From assembly GCA_035516255.1 (NCBI GenBank), contig DATJAL010000014.1, positions 53,275-117,274 on the forward strand: 64,000 nucleotides of DNA, given 5' to 3'. The position numbers were made by a program, and so were the translations under genes. This DNA is from Chitinivibrionales bacterium. GTDB taxonomy: Bacteria; Fibrobacterota; Chitinivibrionia; Chitinivibrionales; FEN-1185. Below are positions 34,536-43,524 of this stretch, in pieces. Under the pieces are notes generated by a model that made no database searches, was not told the DNA's origin, and was given only the letters and a program-made list of their open reading frames with translations. How positions within the stretch are numbered: the first letter of the stretch is position 1; every line of letters starts with the position of its first letter.

Positions 34536-35990
34536 ATGATGATGCGGACGATAAAAAAAATCCTGGTGTTTTTTCTGATATCCTGTCAAGCAGTTCTGGC
34601 CGCCCAATCAATCCAGCCGCCAAAACAAACAACGCCAGCCCAACCGCCGCCACCATCGCCCGACCTTTCCAAGCTCAAATTCCTCCGCGCTCAGGGCCTC
34701 CAGGACATCGAAAGAGGCGGCCTCGCCGAGGCGGACAGCCTGCTCACCCTTGTCGATTCGGCGGGCCTGCTCGACGCGACCGACATGGTGAAGTGGATGA
34801 CGGTGAAGGCGGTGCTGAACAAATACAGGGACGCGGGCGCGTTGTGCTGCAGGGCGGGCCATAAGGAGCCCCGGCTCGGCAATTTCGCCTGCAACACGCT
34901 TTACGATATTGTCAAGGACCAGCCGGTGGAGACGAAGCGCGCGGCGCTCGGCGCGTACCGCCAATGCGTTGTTGCGCAAAAGGGCTTCGACACGCTGATG
35001 GTCAGGCAGTGGCTTTCGCACGCATATGGCTCGTTTGCCATGTTTACAGAGGAGACAGACGTCGTACGCGAGCTCGACTCGAGGCATTTTCCGTCGGCGG
35101 GCGTTTTTCTTGCCATGGCGCGCGACCGGTTCGGGCAGGGGTTCTTTGCCGACGCACTCGAGCCTGCCATGGAGGCGTACCAAAGGATCGAATCCGGCCA
35201 GGAGAAATCGCTTGCCGCCACCATCGTGTACCAGTGCTACCAGCGGCTCGGAAAAACCGGCGAGGCGGCCCTGTGGCTCCCCAAAGCGTCGCTCTCGGAC
35301 GCCCGGTTCAAGGCGCAGGCGGTCGCGTTTCTGCAGGACGCGGGATATCTTGACAAGGCGGACAGCCTCCTGGCGACGCTGCCGGCCGGGCTCGGCCGCG
35401 ATACGCTCGCGCTGCGGCGCGCCCTGTGCGCGGGTGACGCGGCACGCGCCCGGGAGCTTGCGCAGGCGATAAAAAACCCCGATGCCGCCATGCTGTGGAA
35501 GGCGCGCACCGCGGTTTTTTCCGGAAACGGCCAGGACCTTGACGGATGGATAGACACCGTGTCCTTCAGGCCCGGCTCGGAATTCGCCCGCGAAATGCTC
35601 GGCTACCGGTACAAGCTCGAAATGCTCAAGGACGCGCCGAATGCCTACAAGGACTTCGGCGCGCTCGAATTTTCGCTCTGGCTCGGCCAGCCGCTCAGGG
35701 CGGCCGGGCTTTCGCTTGCCGGATATCCTGCGGCGGCGCGCCAGATGATGGTGTGCGACTTGGTGGCGGCGCTGTGCGAAAAGAAACTGTATGCCGAAGC
35801 CCAAAAGGCCGCGGCGCAGGTGCCGCAGGCCGAGGCGGGCGCCGAGCTGCAGTATTACACCGGCGACATTCTCATCAAGCAAGGGTCGGCCGCCGAGGGC
35901 GCCAAAATCCTCGAACAGCTGGTGCTTTCGCATCCGGAGGACGTATTTGCGGTCAAGGCGAAGGTGATATTGAAAAGTTTGAAAAAATAA
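34536..35990 (+). CDS. Secreted TPR-like repeat protein, partner of the Omp85 homologue
   Basis: A 484-aa protein with a signal peptide (MMMRTIKKILVFFLISCQAVLA), a Pro/Gln/Thr-rich linker (about 25-43), and a helical body of repeated pairs rich in Ala, Leu and Gly such as FADALEPAMEAYQRI and GSAAEGAKILEQL, typical of tetratricopeptide or similar repeats. It starts immediately after the Omp85-like stop, so the two are co-translated. By analogy with BamD-type accessory proteins it may assist the barrel, but this is inference. No family assignment is made. Confidence 0.65.
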   Translation: MMMRTIKKILVFFLISCQAVLAAQSIQPPKQTTPAQPPPPSPDLSKLKFLRAQGLQDIERGGLAEADSLLTLVDSAGLLDATDMVKWMTVKAVLNKYRDAGALCCRAGHKEPRLGNFACNTLYDIVKDQPVETKRAALGAYRQCVVAQKGFDTLMVRQWLSHAYGSFAMFTEETDVVRELDSRHFPSAGVFLAMARDRFGQGFFADALEPAMEAYQRIESGQEKSLAATIVYQCYQRLGKTGEAALWLPKASLSDARFKAQAVAFLQDAGYLDKADSLLATLPAGLGRDTLALRRALCAGDAARARELAQAIKNPDAAMLWKARTAVFSGNGQDLDGWIDTVSFRPGSEFAREMLGYRYKLEMLKDAPNAYKDFGALEFSLWLGQPLRAAGLSLAGYPAAARQMMVCDLVAALCEKKLYAEAQKAAAQVPQAEAGAELQYYTGDILIKQGSAAEGAKILEQLVLSHPEDVFAVKAKVILKSLKK

Positions 35991-36179
35991 AAAAATGAGT
36001 GTCTGGTGGGGGACGGCGCACCCTTGCGGCGGCGGTTGTGAGGTAAGGAGGATAGCTTTGGTTGACTGCTGACCGTTTGCTGTCAGATACCGTCTTGTTG
36101 ATATTCCCGCCTATGATTGGAAATCGAATAGAGAAATATTCTTTATTGTAAAGAAGCTGTGGCATCGATTGGAGTCTCA
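35991..36179. other. Intergenic region with no recognised feature
   Basis: These bases follow the TPR-like gene. The first 70 are G-rich and vaguely resemble the opening of a type A repeat (ctggtgggggacg) but lack its stems. The rest is AT-rich. No ORF with support was found. Confidence 0.4.
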
Positions 36180-36194
36180 GGACTTGCTTTTCGA

Positions 36195-36375
36195 ACCAGA
36201 AGGTTCTCGACGCACCAGGCCGGACAGGAGGCCGTCGCTGGAGCGCGGTGCTGCCCGGCCCTCGCCGTCAGGCATAGAGGTGCCATGGCAGTCCGAGGCC
36301 GAGGCCGAGACCAGAAGGAGGGCCGGTGCCGACCACCCCGCAAAAATTCTGGCGGGGCGGGAGGCAGGTGCCCGT
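36195..36375 (+). repeat. Type B dispersed intergenic repeat, copy 3
   Basis: The blocks ggaggccgtcgctggagcgc, ggtgctgcccggccctcgcc, gtcaggcatagaggtgcc and agaccagaaggagggccg follow the order of the copy at 10606-10770 with many substitutions, so it is an older or more diverged copy. It ends about 85 bases before the GH57 gene. Confidence 0.6.
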
Positions 36376-36459
36376 ATCTAAATTTTTATGGAAATTTTTC
36401 ATCCCTGCATCATCAAGTATATTTATCATCAATAGCATGACTTTATATCGGAAAACTTC

Positions 36460-38946
36460 ATGACCGCCAGCGAAACACCATCCCGGCCGCAAAACCGCTT
36501 CGTCATCATCCACGGCCATTTTTACCAGCCGCCGCGGGAAAACCCATGGCTTGACATAGTGGAAAAGCAGGCGTCGGCGGCGCCCGACCACGACTGGAAC
36601 GAGCGCATCTACGACCAGTGCTACCGGCCCAACGCCTACTCGCGCATCCTTGACAAAAAGGGAAGGATCGTCGATATCCACAGCAACTACCTGCACCTGA
36701 GCTACAACTTCGGGCCCACGCTGTTTTTGTGGCTTGAGAAGAACCACCCCAAGGTGGCGCAGCAGGTGATCGCGGCCGACCGGGAGAGCTGCAAAAAATT
36801 CAACGGCCACGGCAACGCCATGGCCCAGGTGTACAACCACATTATCATGCCGCTGGCTTCGCGCCGCGACAAGCTCACCCAGATCAGGTGGGCTAAGCAG
36901 TTCTTCCGCGCAAGGTTCCACCGCGAGCCCGAGGGTTTCTGGCTCGCCGAGACCGCGATCAACATGGAGACCGTGCAGTGCCTCGTCGAGGAAGGCGTGA
37001 GGTTCGTGGTGCTTTCGCCGAACCAGGCCGAGTCGCTGCGGCCTCTTGACGGAAAAGAACAGTTCAGGCCCGCGGCCGGCATCGACACACGCCGCGCCTA
37101 CCGCGTTTTTTCGCGCACGCCCGAGGGCGGGCGCACGGGCGGCCACCTCGACGTGTTCTTCTTCGACGAGAACCTGTCGCGCGAGGTGAGCTTCGGCGAT
37201 TTGCTGGTGAACGCCTCAACGCTCGGCGCCCGGATCGGTTCCTGCTTTGACGCGTCCGCCGCGGGGAACCAGGCCGTGGTGATCGCCACCGACGGCGAGA
37301 CCTTCGGCCACCACAAGCCGTTCGGCGACATGTGCCTCGCGTATTTCTTCAACCGGGTGGCGCCCGAGCTCGGCATCACGCCGGTGAGCTTCGGCTGGTA
37401 CCTCGAAAAAAACCCGCCTGCCTACGAGGTAAGGCTTAAAAGCGAATTCGGCGAGGGCACGGCATGGAGCTGCATGCACGGCGTGGGCCGGTGGGCGCGC
37501 GATTGCGGGTGCAAGGCCGGAGGGCCGCTGTCATGGAACCAGGCATGGCGTGCGCCGTTGCGCCGCGCCTTTGAGGGCCTGCAGAGGGACGTTGACGAGG
37601 CATTTGAGTCTTCGATGAAGAAGATCGTTTCGGACCCGTGGAAGCTGCGCGACGCGTACCCGACGCTGGCCGGATGCCGCACGATTAAGGAATTCAAGGC
37701 GCAACTGGTCAAGGAAGGAGCGTCCGCGCACCTTTCCGACGGGCAAGCCATGACGCTGCGCCGCATGCTCGAGGCGCAAAAGTACATGCTGTTCGCGTTC
37801 ACGTCGTGCGGCTGGTTTTTCTCCGATATCTCCGGTATCGAAACCATGCAGAACATCGCCTATGCGGGCAGAGCGCTCGGGCTCGGCATCGAAAAATCGC
37901 AGCGCGAGCGGGTGACGGAAGGCTTCCTTAGGCTGCTTTCCGAGGCAAAGAGCAACATCGCGGGCAAGGACGGCGCCACCATTTACCATGATGCCGTCGT
38001 GCCGTTTTTGCGCCATCTCGAGATTCTGTGCTTCACCGCGGCCGCCGAAAAAACCGTGGCGCCCGAAAAGGCCAAGGCCATGGAATTCGATTATTTCGGC
38101 TACGCCGTGGCGCTTTCCAAATGGGAAAAACCGCATTCGGAAGACCGCCGTGGCTGCGATTTCTACAGCGCAGAAATAAACAACCTCGAAAACGGCGAGC
38201 GCGGCCGCTATGCCGTGTGCATCCAGCGGGAGGACGGCAGGCTCAACGGGTGGTGCGTGCCCGGGGATGCCGCCGGCGCGTCCTTCGACGCCGCCGACCC
38301 GAAAAGCTACATCGACCATCCTGAATGCGTCACGCTCGACCTGTCGCGGATGTTCGAGGAGTCCAAGGGGTGGCTTGCCGGCCATTTCCTCGCCGCGATG
38401 GCGAGGGACACGCGCGAAAAATACGCGTCGTGGATGGAGCGCAACGAACGGAGCCTCGACTCTCTTTCGAGCCTGGGCGTGCCGCTACCGCCGTTTATCG
38501 CGGCGCCCATCGCCTACGTGCTCACCGCCCAGTGGAACACCACCATCAACGAGATCGAAATTTACGGACGCGAAGACGAGATATTCAACCGGCTGCTTGA
38601 TTTGTGGAAAAAAACGAAGAAGTACAGCATCACCATCGATTACACCGAAAGCACGCGGCTCCTGCTCGACCTGCTCGTCTCCGAACTCAAGATTTTCGCC
38701 GAGACCCTGAGCCAGGTTTCGGCCGACCGCATGCGCTACCTGCTCAACATCGTGGACCGGTTCGGCATCCCGTTTTCCAAGAACAAGACCGAGGACCTGT
38801 TTTTCTCGATCCTCGAGCAGTCGCTGCGGCCCCTGTACGAGGCGTTGAAGAAGAACCCCGACGACGAGAACAGGGAAACCGTGATCAGGCTCATCCAGTT
38901 CGCGCGCCGCATGAACTTCAACACCGACTCGTTTCCGGTGGCATGA
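36460..38946 (+). CDS. Glycoside hydrolase family 57 / DUF3536 protein
   Basis: An 828-aa protein. The GH57 domain (about 15-330) starts with IHGHFYQPPRENPWL and has FWLAETAINMETVQCL, where Glu164 is the likely nucleophile, and VIATDGETFGHHKPFGD, where Asp278 is the likely acid/base. The remaining 500 residues correspond to the DUF3536 region common to large bacterial GH57 proteins. Family members act on alpha-glucans such as glycogen or as alpha-amylases/branching enzymes. No signal peptide is seen, so the enzyme is probably cytoplasmic. No glycogen gene is adjacent. Confidence 0.9.
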   Translation: MTASETPSRPQNRFVIIHGHFYQPPRENPWLDIVEKQASAAPDHDWNERIYDQCYRPNAYSRILDKKGRIVDIHSNYLHLSYNFGPTLFLWLEKNHPKVAQQVIAADRESCKKFNGHGNAMAQVYNHIIMPLASRRDKLTQIRWAKQFFRARFHREPEGFWLAETAINMETVQCLVEEGVRFVVLSPNQAESLRPLDGKEQFRPAAGIDTRRAYRVFSRTPEGGRTGGHLDVFFFDENLSREVSFGDLLVNASTLGARIGSCFDASAAGNQAVVIATDGETFGHHKPFGDMCLAYFFNRVAPELGITPVSFGWYLEKNPPAYEVRLKSEFGEGTAWSCMHGVGRWARDCGCKAGGPLSWNQAWRAPLRRAFEGLQRDVDEAFESSMKKIVSDPWKLRDAYPTLAGCRTIKEFKAQLVKEGASAHLSDGQAMTLRRMLEAQKYMLFAFTSCGWFFSDISGIETMQNIAYAGRALGLGIEKSQRERVTEGFLRLLSEAKSNIAGKDGATIYHDAVVPFLRHLEILCFTAAAEKTVAPEKAKAMEFDYFGYAVALSKWEKPHSEDRRGCDFYSAEINNLENGERGRYAVCIQREDGRLNGWCVPGDAAGASFDAADPKSYIDHPECVTLDLSRMFEESKGWLAGHFLAAMARDTREKYASWMERNERSLDSLSSLGVPLPPFIAAPIAYVLTAQWNTTINEIEIYGREDEIFNRLLDLWKKTKKYSITIDYTESTRLLLDLLVSELKIFAETLSQVSADRMRYLLNIVDRFGIPFSKNKTEDLFFSILEQSLRPLYEALKKNPDDENRETVIRLIQFARRMNFNTDSFPVA

Positions 38947-39001
38947 TGGAAAAAACATCCACCATCGAGATGCGGATGACGCCGAGAAACATGAAAATAG
39001 A

Positions 39002-39072
39002 GTTGGAAGTTAAATGTTGAAAGTTGAAAGTAACGAAACAAACAATGGCCGTTCAACTTTCAACTTCCAACC
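39002..39072. repeat. Inverted repeat of the 'gttggaagtt' type
   Basis: The arm gttggaagttaaatgttgaa plus aguttgaaag-like sequence (39002-39030, DNA agttgaaag) pairs with ttcaactttcaacttccaac (39052-39071) around a 20-base loop. It lies in the 292-base gap after the GH57 gene, followed by a half-site of the 'cacagagg' family (39090-39115). It may serve as a terminator but lacks a clean poly-T. Confidence 0.6.
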
Positions 39073-39238
39073 GTAAACCATTTATCTTTTCTGTGCCGTC
39101 CGTGTCTCCGTGGTGATTTTCATTATAAATAATGGCATTTGAAAAAATATTTGAAATACCAAAATGCCGGAGATATTTTTATGGTGAAACGGGCAGGCAG
39201 ACAGCACCCACACCCGAGAAACCGCTGTAGCGGAGCGC

Positions 39239-39505
39239 ATGCCGATGCATGAAGAGTACGTGATTTTCTGGACCGCCGTTATCTTTCTTGTCCTTTTGGG
39301 GCTCTCCATCGTCCATTCCGTCCTCATCATCAAGATACGCAGGCAGGAGGACCGCCGCCGCCAGCTCGAGGCCGAACTGCTTGAGAAACGCGCCCATGCG
39401 CTTGCACAGGGAAAGCAGATCGCGCGCGAACTCGAAGAGGTCATTTACAAGATAAAAGTCCAGCAGGAAATCGACGACATCCTCAACAGGAAAAGTTCCT
39501 CGTAA
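39239..39505 (+). CDS. Small membrane protein with cytoplasmic coiled coil
   Basis: An 88-aa protein: short N-terminus, one transmembrane helix (about 9-30, FWTAVIFLVLLGLSIVHSVL), then a strongly charged amphipathic helix to the end (RRQEDRRRQLEAELLEKR and KIKVQQEIDDIL). It looks like a scaffold or regulator at the inner membrane. No family is recognised. It is a single unit. Confidence 0.6.
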   Translation: MPMHEEYVIFWTAVIFLVLLGLSIVHSVLIIKIRRQEDRRRQLEAELLEKRAHALAQGKQIARELEEVIYKIKVQQEIDDILNRKSSS

Positions 39506-39675
39506 CACCCCGCTTCCGCATTTTAATACGCATTCCTGCATCGTAATAATTCCTGATTTTATTCCCTATTCACTTTAATATTCCGGCCGGGCATTCCGTA
39601 GTACCGTCATGAAGCGGGCCGGCGCATCGTCGGAGAGAAGGATGATTTTAAATGAATTATTTTGTAAAAAAAATA

Positions 39676-39704
39676 TTGACACGGCTTTTAGAATCCATTA
39701 TAAT
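39676..39704 (+). promoter_or_regulatory. Consensus sigma-70 promoter (TTGACA, 17-base spacer, TATAAT)
   Basis: TTGACA at 39676-39681 and TATAAT at 39699-39704 are both perfect hexamers at the optimal 17-base spacing, with AT-rich sequence upstream. Transcription would start near 39711 and lead directly to a strong ribosome site and the 59-aa acidic protein at 39761. Confidence 0.8.
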
Positions 39705-39760
39705 TCTCTTGCAATTTGGTGCAGAGGAAGACAGCATCATGGGAGGGGAGGTGATATCGA

Positions 39761-39940
39761 ATGGTTTTGGAAGAACAATTTGACGCGGATGAAATACTGC
39801 GCGACATCGACGATATCGACGATGATGCTGACGCCACCGACGACATGAGGGAATTGAATTTCGGCACGCTCCACGACGAAAACGCCAATTTCAGCGATAT
39901 GGCGAGCGATCTCGATAACACCGACGATTTATGGGAGTGA
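39761..39940 (+). CDS. Highly acidic 59-residue protein, unknown function
   Basis: The ATG is preceded by a purine-rich ribosome site (gggaggggaggtgat, about 6 bases from the start) and by a consensus sigma-70 promoter 57 bases upstream. The product has 23 Asp or Glu residues and only two Arg, including DIDDIDDDADATDDM (15-29) and NTDDLWE at the end. No transmembrane segment or signal peptide is present. The combination of a strong promoter and a strong ribosome site supports a real, well-expressed gene. Very acidic small proteins may mimic DNA or act as anti-sigma or chaperone factors, but no family was recognised. Confidence 0.65.
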   Translation: MVLEEQFDADEILRDIDDIDDDADATDDMRELNFGTLHDENANFSDMASDLDNTDDLWE

Positions 39941-40080
39941 CCATAAGCCCTGCGCCATGCCTCCGGCGCCGTGCGGCTCATGTCGATGACCGGCACAGAG
40001 CACCGGAAGGTGGCGGCCTGCAGCCCGTTTCTGCCCTTTCAAATACGCCCACGGATCTTTTTCCCATTCCGTAGATAGCA

Positions 40081-40845
40081 ATGAACGGCCGCATGAAATC
40101 AGCCTGCTATTTCGTTTCCGACGCCCACCTGGGCATCTCCCTTTCGGGCCATGACGGCCGGCAGGCGCACCTCCTTTCTTTTTTTGACTCCTTCCTTGCC
40201 GACGCGGACGCCCTGTACATCGTGGGCGACCTCTTCGACTTCTGGATCGAGTACCGATGTGCCGTACGGCCCGACTATTTCCCGGTGGTGTGCAAGCTTT
40301 TCTCGCTTGTCAAATCCGGCGTCCGGGTGCATTACCTGGCCGGCAACCACGATTTCGCGCTCGGCCCGTTCCTCACCGACGTGGTGGGGGTGGCGATCCA
40401 CCACGACCATTTCGAGACCCAGATACAGGGGAAAAAAGTGCACCTGTACCACGGCGACGGCATCGTGAAAGCCGACAAGGGCTACCGCGTGCTCAAAAAA
40501 ATCCTGCGCAATCCCTTCAACCAGCGGCTGTACAAGCTCCTGCACCCCGACATCGGCGTGCCGCTTGCCTCTTTTTTTTCGGGAAGCAGCAGAAAGATTC
40601 TCGCGGACTGGATCACCGAAGAAAAGCGCGAGGAGTACCGCCAGAACGCCCGGCGCCTGCTCGAAACCAGCGACATCGTCATTTTCGGCCATACCCACAA
40701 GCCGGAGATAAAAAAATTCGGCGACAAGGTGTATGTGAACACCGGCGAGTGGATCCGGCGATATACCTATGCGAAGATGGAAAACGGAGAGATAAAATTG
40801 TTTGAGTGGTTTCCCGAGAAACGGGCAGTGGAAATAAAAGAATAG
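40081..40845 (+). CDS. lpxH: UDP-2,3-diacylglucosamine hydrolase (LpxH-like)
   Basis: A 254-aa calcineurin-like phosphoesterase that releases UMP from UDP-2,3-diacylglucosamine to give lipid X in lipid A synthesis at the inner membrane. All metal motifs are visible: SDAHLG (Asp14, His16), GDLFDFW (Asp50, Asp53), GNHDF (Asn89, His90), YHGD (His124) and GHTHKP (about 203-208). Length is typical. The start ATG (MNGRMKSACYF) could also be the Met at residue 5. No other lpx gene is nearby. Confidence 0.9.
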   Translation: MNGRMKSACYFVSDAHLGISLSGHDGRQAHLLSFFDSFLADADALYIVGDLFDFWIEYRCAVRPDYFPVVCKLFSLVKSGVRVHYLAGNHDFALGPFLTDVVGVAIHHDHFETQIQGKKVHLYHGDGIVKADKGYRVLKKILRNPFNQRLYKLLHPDIGVPLASFFSGSSRKILADWITEEKREEYRQNARRLLETSDIVIFGHTHKPEIKKFGDKVYVNTGEWIRRYTYAKMENGEIKLFEWFPEKRAVEIKE

Positions 40846-40911
40846 GGCAAATTCTGCTGATTAAAGCTTCACGTTGACTGATTAAGACTTTTACACAATC
40901 GTTTGAGCTCA

Positions 40912-41001
40912 TCCTCCGCCCCTTCTCCGAACCGGAGAAGGGGAGTTGAATGGAATTTTGGAAAGCCCCTCTCCGATTCGGAGAGGGGGTGGGGTGAGGT
41001 C
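40912..41001. terminator. Double hairpin between convergent genes
   Basis: Two hairpins follow one another: ccccttctccgaaccggaga (arm continuing to aggggag) at 40919-40943 and cccctctccgattcggagag (continuing to gggg) at 40966-40989. Flanking bases (gggtgaggtc against atcctccgcc) are also complementary. The element separates lpxH from the convergent lipoprotein gene and belongs to a class of tidy 'cctctcc' repeats recalled from other environmental genomes. Confidence 0.55.
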
Positions 41002-41010
41002 AAAACATTA

Positions 41011-42549
41011 TTATGGCATTGTAATAAATTGCAGATCATACCCGTCCTTCATCGCATAGCCGTTCAGGTCTTTTGCCCCCGGGTTGAGGTGCAACGTGTA
41101 AAGCATGTTGTGCTGCAGCTCGGCCGCGGGCACAAAAAGCATCTGGGTAAGCGTGAAAGTGGTGTCAAGGCAATCAACGCAGGTGGGGTAGCAGGATGAA
41201 TATTTTGCGCATGCCCAGTTGTTGTTGAGGACGCATTGCACCGTGTCGCCGCTGCGGGAAACCAGGGACGAAACCCCGGCAAATGATGTCCGGTCCACGT
41301 AGGTGTTGAACGTGAGCACAATGCTGGTGTTGGTGTATACCCCGAGCGCTCCCCGCTGCGGCGTGCTGCCCGTGACGATGATGGGACTGGTCTGGAAGCT
41401 CAGCGTTTCGGCCTTGCCGATCGCCGTGTTGTCAAGGTCAAGCGCGGCCGAGTCGAGGGTGATGACGTACTTGGTGTCCGGAAAGAAGACGCCGCCGGTG
41501 TAGATGGTCAAGGTGTTGTAGTCGGTCCACATGAACACCGGGTCGGGCAGCACGTTGAGGTGCAGGTGCGCTTCTGTTGAGGCCTGGTCCATGCGGCGCG
41601 GGAAGATCATCTGAATCCCGTTCGGCGCGAGAAGGTCAACCCAGTCGTCGCCGCTGTGCGGGAGCATTTCTATGTCATTGTAGGAAACGGTGGATTGAAC
41701 GGTGTGGAACTTGAATTCCAGCGCCGTATCAAGGGGAGTGCCTGCGGTATCAACCGCGCTGCGCGAAATCTTTATCGTATAAGTCGTGTCGGTAAAGCAT
41801 CCGGAGCGTGGGAAATAAAACGTGAACGACTTTGCCACCGAATAGGTTGTTATCGTCGCCGAAGGCAGAGAAGGAGTGGCGACCACATCGTAGGCAACCG
41901 TGGGAGCCATGTCACTGGCGGTCGTCAATGTGTCCACGTAGGCGCTGCCGTTCCATACGACGCTGGATGGCTGGTAGTTGAACGTTCTGGAGTTCTGGTA
42001 CCATTCGAAATACCCTCCCGAAAGCGGCGGATCAATGGTCAGCGCCTTTTCGACCGACTCGCGGTTCATGGGACGGTCGAAGCTCACCGAAACGAACAGC
42101 CGCGCGCTGCCCTGGCTGTATTCATCGGGCGGAAGATAGATCAGCTCCGCGTTGTTCTGGGGATAATAATCGTTGACCGAGGGAATGCTGTCGTTGAACG
42201 ACTGGACGCGCTTGACAAGCACAAGATAGCCGATGTCGTAGGACTTGCCCGGGTCGATCACCAGGGTCGCGAGTACCGTGTCGTAGCCGTCGGCCGCGAT
42301 TCTCAGGCGGTACGTTCCTTCGGGGATGTTTGCAAGGGAGAAATACCCGTCCGCCGGATTGATGGCCACGCTGTCCACCGGCCTGCCCTGCTCGAGATAC
42401 ACCATGGCCTTGCTCTGGACCTGCACCACCTTGCCGGCAATGGACCCCGAGGTCTGCGCTTGACTGGTGGGAAGAATGTTCTGGATCGTGCAGCACAAGG
42501 GAACAACCGCCAGTACGGCCAGCAACTTGCCGAGAGAGAAGAGCTTCAT
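41011..42549 (-). CDS. Secreted lipoprotein-like protein with Big_5-like and carboxypeptidase-regulatory-like domains
   Basis: A 512-aa protein with a signal peptide (MKLFSLGKLLAVLAVVPLCC); the Cys pair may be lipidated although the residue before it is Leu, unlike a classic lipobox. A CarboxypepD_reg-like module (about 35-112) contains GYFSLANIPEGTYRLRIAA. Further on, three Ig-like segments with SFDRPMNRESVEKALTI, MIFPRRMDQASTEAHLHL and VLTFNTYVDRTSF resemble the Big_5 (SbsA Ig-like) repeat. Such proteins are cell-surface or periplasmic adhesive modules. Start has an aaaggag site. The function is unknown. Confidence 0.7.
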   Translation of the reverse strand: MKLFSLGKLLAVLAVVPLCCTIQNILPTSQAQTSGSIAGKVVQVQSKAMVYLEQGRPVDSVAINPADGYFSLANIPEGTYRLRIAADGYDTVLATLVIDPGKSYDIGYLVLVKRVQSFNDSIPSVNDYYPQNNAELIYLPPDEYSQGSARLFVSVSFDRPMNRESVEKALTIDPPLSGGYFEWYQNSRTFNYQPSSVVWNGSAYVDTLTTASDMAPTVAYDVVATPSLPSATITTYSVAKSFTFYFPRSGCFTDTTYTIKISRSAVDTAGTPLDTALEFKFHTVQSTVSYNDIEMLPHSGDDWVDLLAPNGIQMIFPRRMDQASTEAHLHLNVLPDPVFMWTDYNTLTIYTGGVFFPDTKYVITLDSAALDLDNTAIGKAETLSFQTSPIIVTGSTPQRGALGVYTNTSIVLTFNTYVDRTSFAGVSSLVSRSGDTVQCVLNNNWACAKYSSCYPTCVDCLDTTFTLTQMLFVPAAELQHNMLYTLHLNPGAKDLNGYAMKDGYDLQFITMP

Positions 42550-42715
42550 AGATACTCCTTTGTTAATGGTGTGGGAAGATATGTTATCGGATTTAACTGT
42601 TTGAAAAGGATGGTCGCCGGGAAGAAAAGAAAAGTTTAATAATTAAAAAAGGGGAGGGGGAAAGTGTATTCTGTTGTATTCAGGAAGAGCATTAGGCAAA
42701 GGTATAGTTTTGAAT

Positions 42716-43438
42716 TTAATTGATTACCTTACATTTCTTTAAATCAACCATGATGCCTGGATTAATGCCGATTTTTAATTTTAGCAATATTGAACATTCA
42801 AATTCAGAAGATTTGAAAGTAACTTTCTGCGTTCCGGGGTAGAAAAAACATTTCATTATATTTGATTTCCCGACAAATTTATTGCCAATAAATATTTCAC
42901 ATATGGGAGGGTCTGTCGAGATAAATATTTCTGCTTTTCTCTTTTCGTTTTCAATTTTGGTAAATTCCTTGTTTACTCTATCTTCACTTGTTTTTAAGTC
43001 AGCTAATAATTTTTCGCTTGGAGCTTCTATGTTTGTGGCACTGTCTTTAGTAAAGATAACATTTCCGATACCTTCTTCTTCGTAATAGTTTTTAAAGTCA
43101 GAATAGACAAGCTTTAATTTGTCCTGGTAAATAATGTATCGTTCCGAAATTGAAGGGTACTTTGATCCGTTTTCCCCTAATTTGTTGCTGCTTAAGAACA
43201 GCGTGTCGCCAAGAATTTTATATTGACCATTAATTTCGTCATTGATTTCACAATTTTTTTCCGTGTAATTTATTGAATCGATGAATTTAATGGAATTTAC
43301 GCAAGGGCCTTCCCACGAGCACACCCAGTAGTTGTTTGACATTAAGAGATTGTGCCAATTGGGAATTGCATTTGCACAAATACCATGGAATAAAATCATC
43401 AAAAGGATTATTTGAAGTGGAGGGCGATATAATCGCAT
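42716..43438 (-). CDS. Secreted PEGA-domain protein, AT-rich
   Basis: A 240-aa protein with a signal peptide (MRLYRPPLQIILLMILFHGI) and a C-terminal PEGA-like domain (about 168-215: AEIFISTDPPICEIFIGNKF, then VGKSNIMKCFFYPGTQKV). The middle holds Asn- and Lys-rich sequence of unknown fold with conserved-looking cysteines near the N-terminus. The start at MRLYRPPL is preferred; an upstream in-frame start adds 27 residues before the signal. The gene is clearly AT-rich compared with its neighbours, which suggests recent transfer. Role is unknown. Confidence 0.6.
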   Translation of the reverse strand: MRLYRPPLQIILLMILFHGICANAIPNWHNLLMSNNYWVCSWEGPCVNSIKFIDSINYTEKNCEINDEINGQYKILGDTLFLSSNKLGENGSKYPSISERYIIYQDKLKLVYSDFKNYYEEEGIGNVIFTKDSATNIEAPSEKLLADLKTSEDRVNKEFTKIENEKRKAEIFISTDPPICEIFIGNKFVGKSNIMKCFFYPGTQKVTFKSSEFECSILLKLKIGINPGIMVDLKKCKVIN

Positions 43439-43524
43439 TTTCTTTGGCGGGTCTAAGGGCCGGCCAGGCCCTTCCATATCTTGAATATTCTTGATTTGCA
43501 AGAAAAGAAACCACAACAAGAAAA

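Noticed and set aside
34608..35933. Open frame of 441 codons on the minus strand
   Set aside because: Shadow of the TPR-like gene; Arg/Gly-rich with no recognisable motif.
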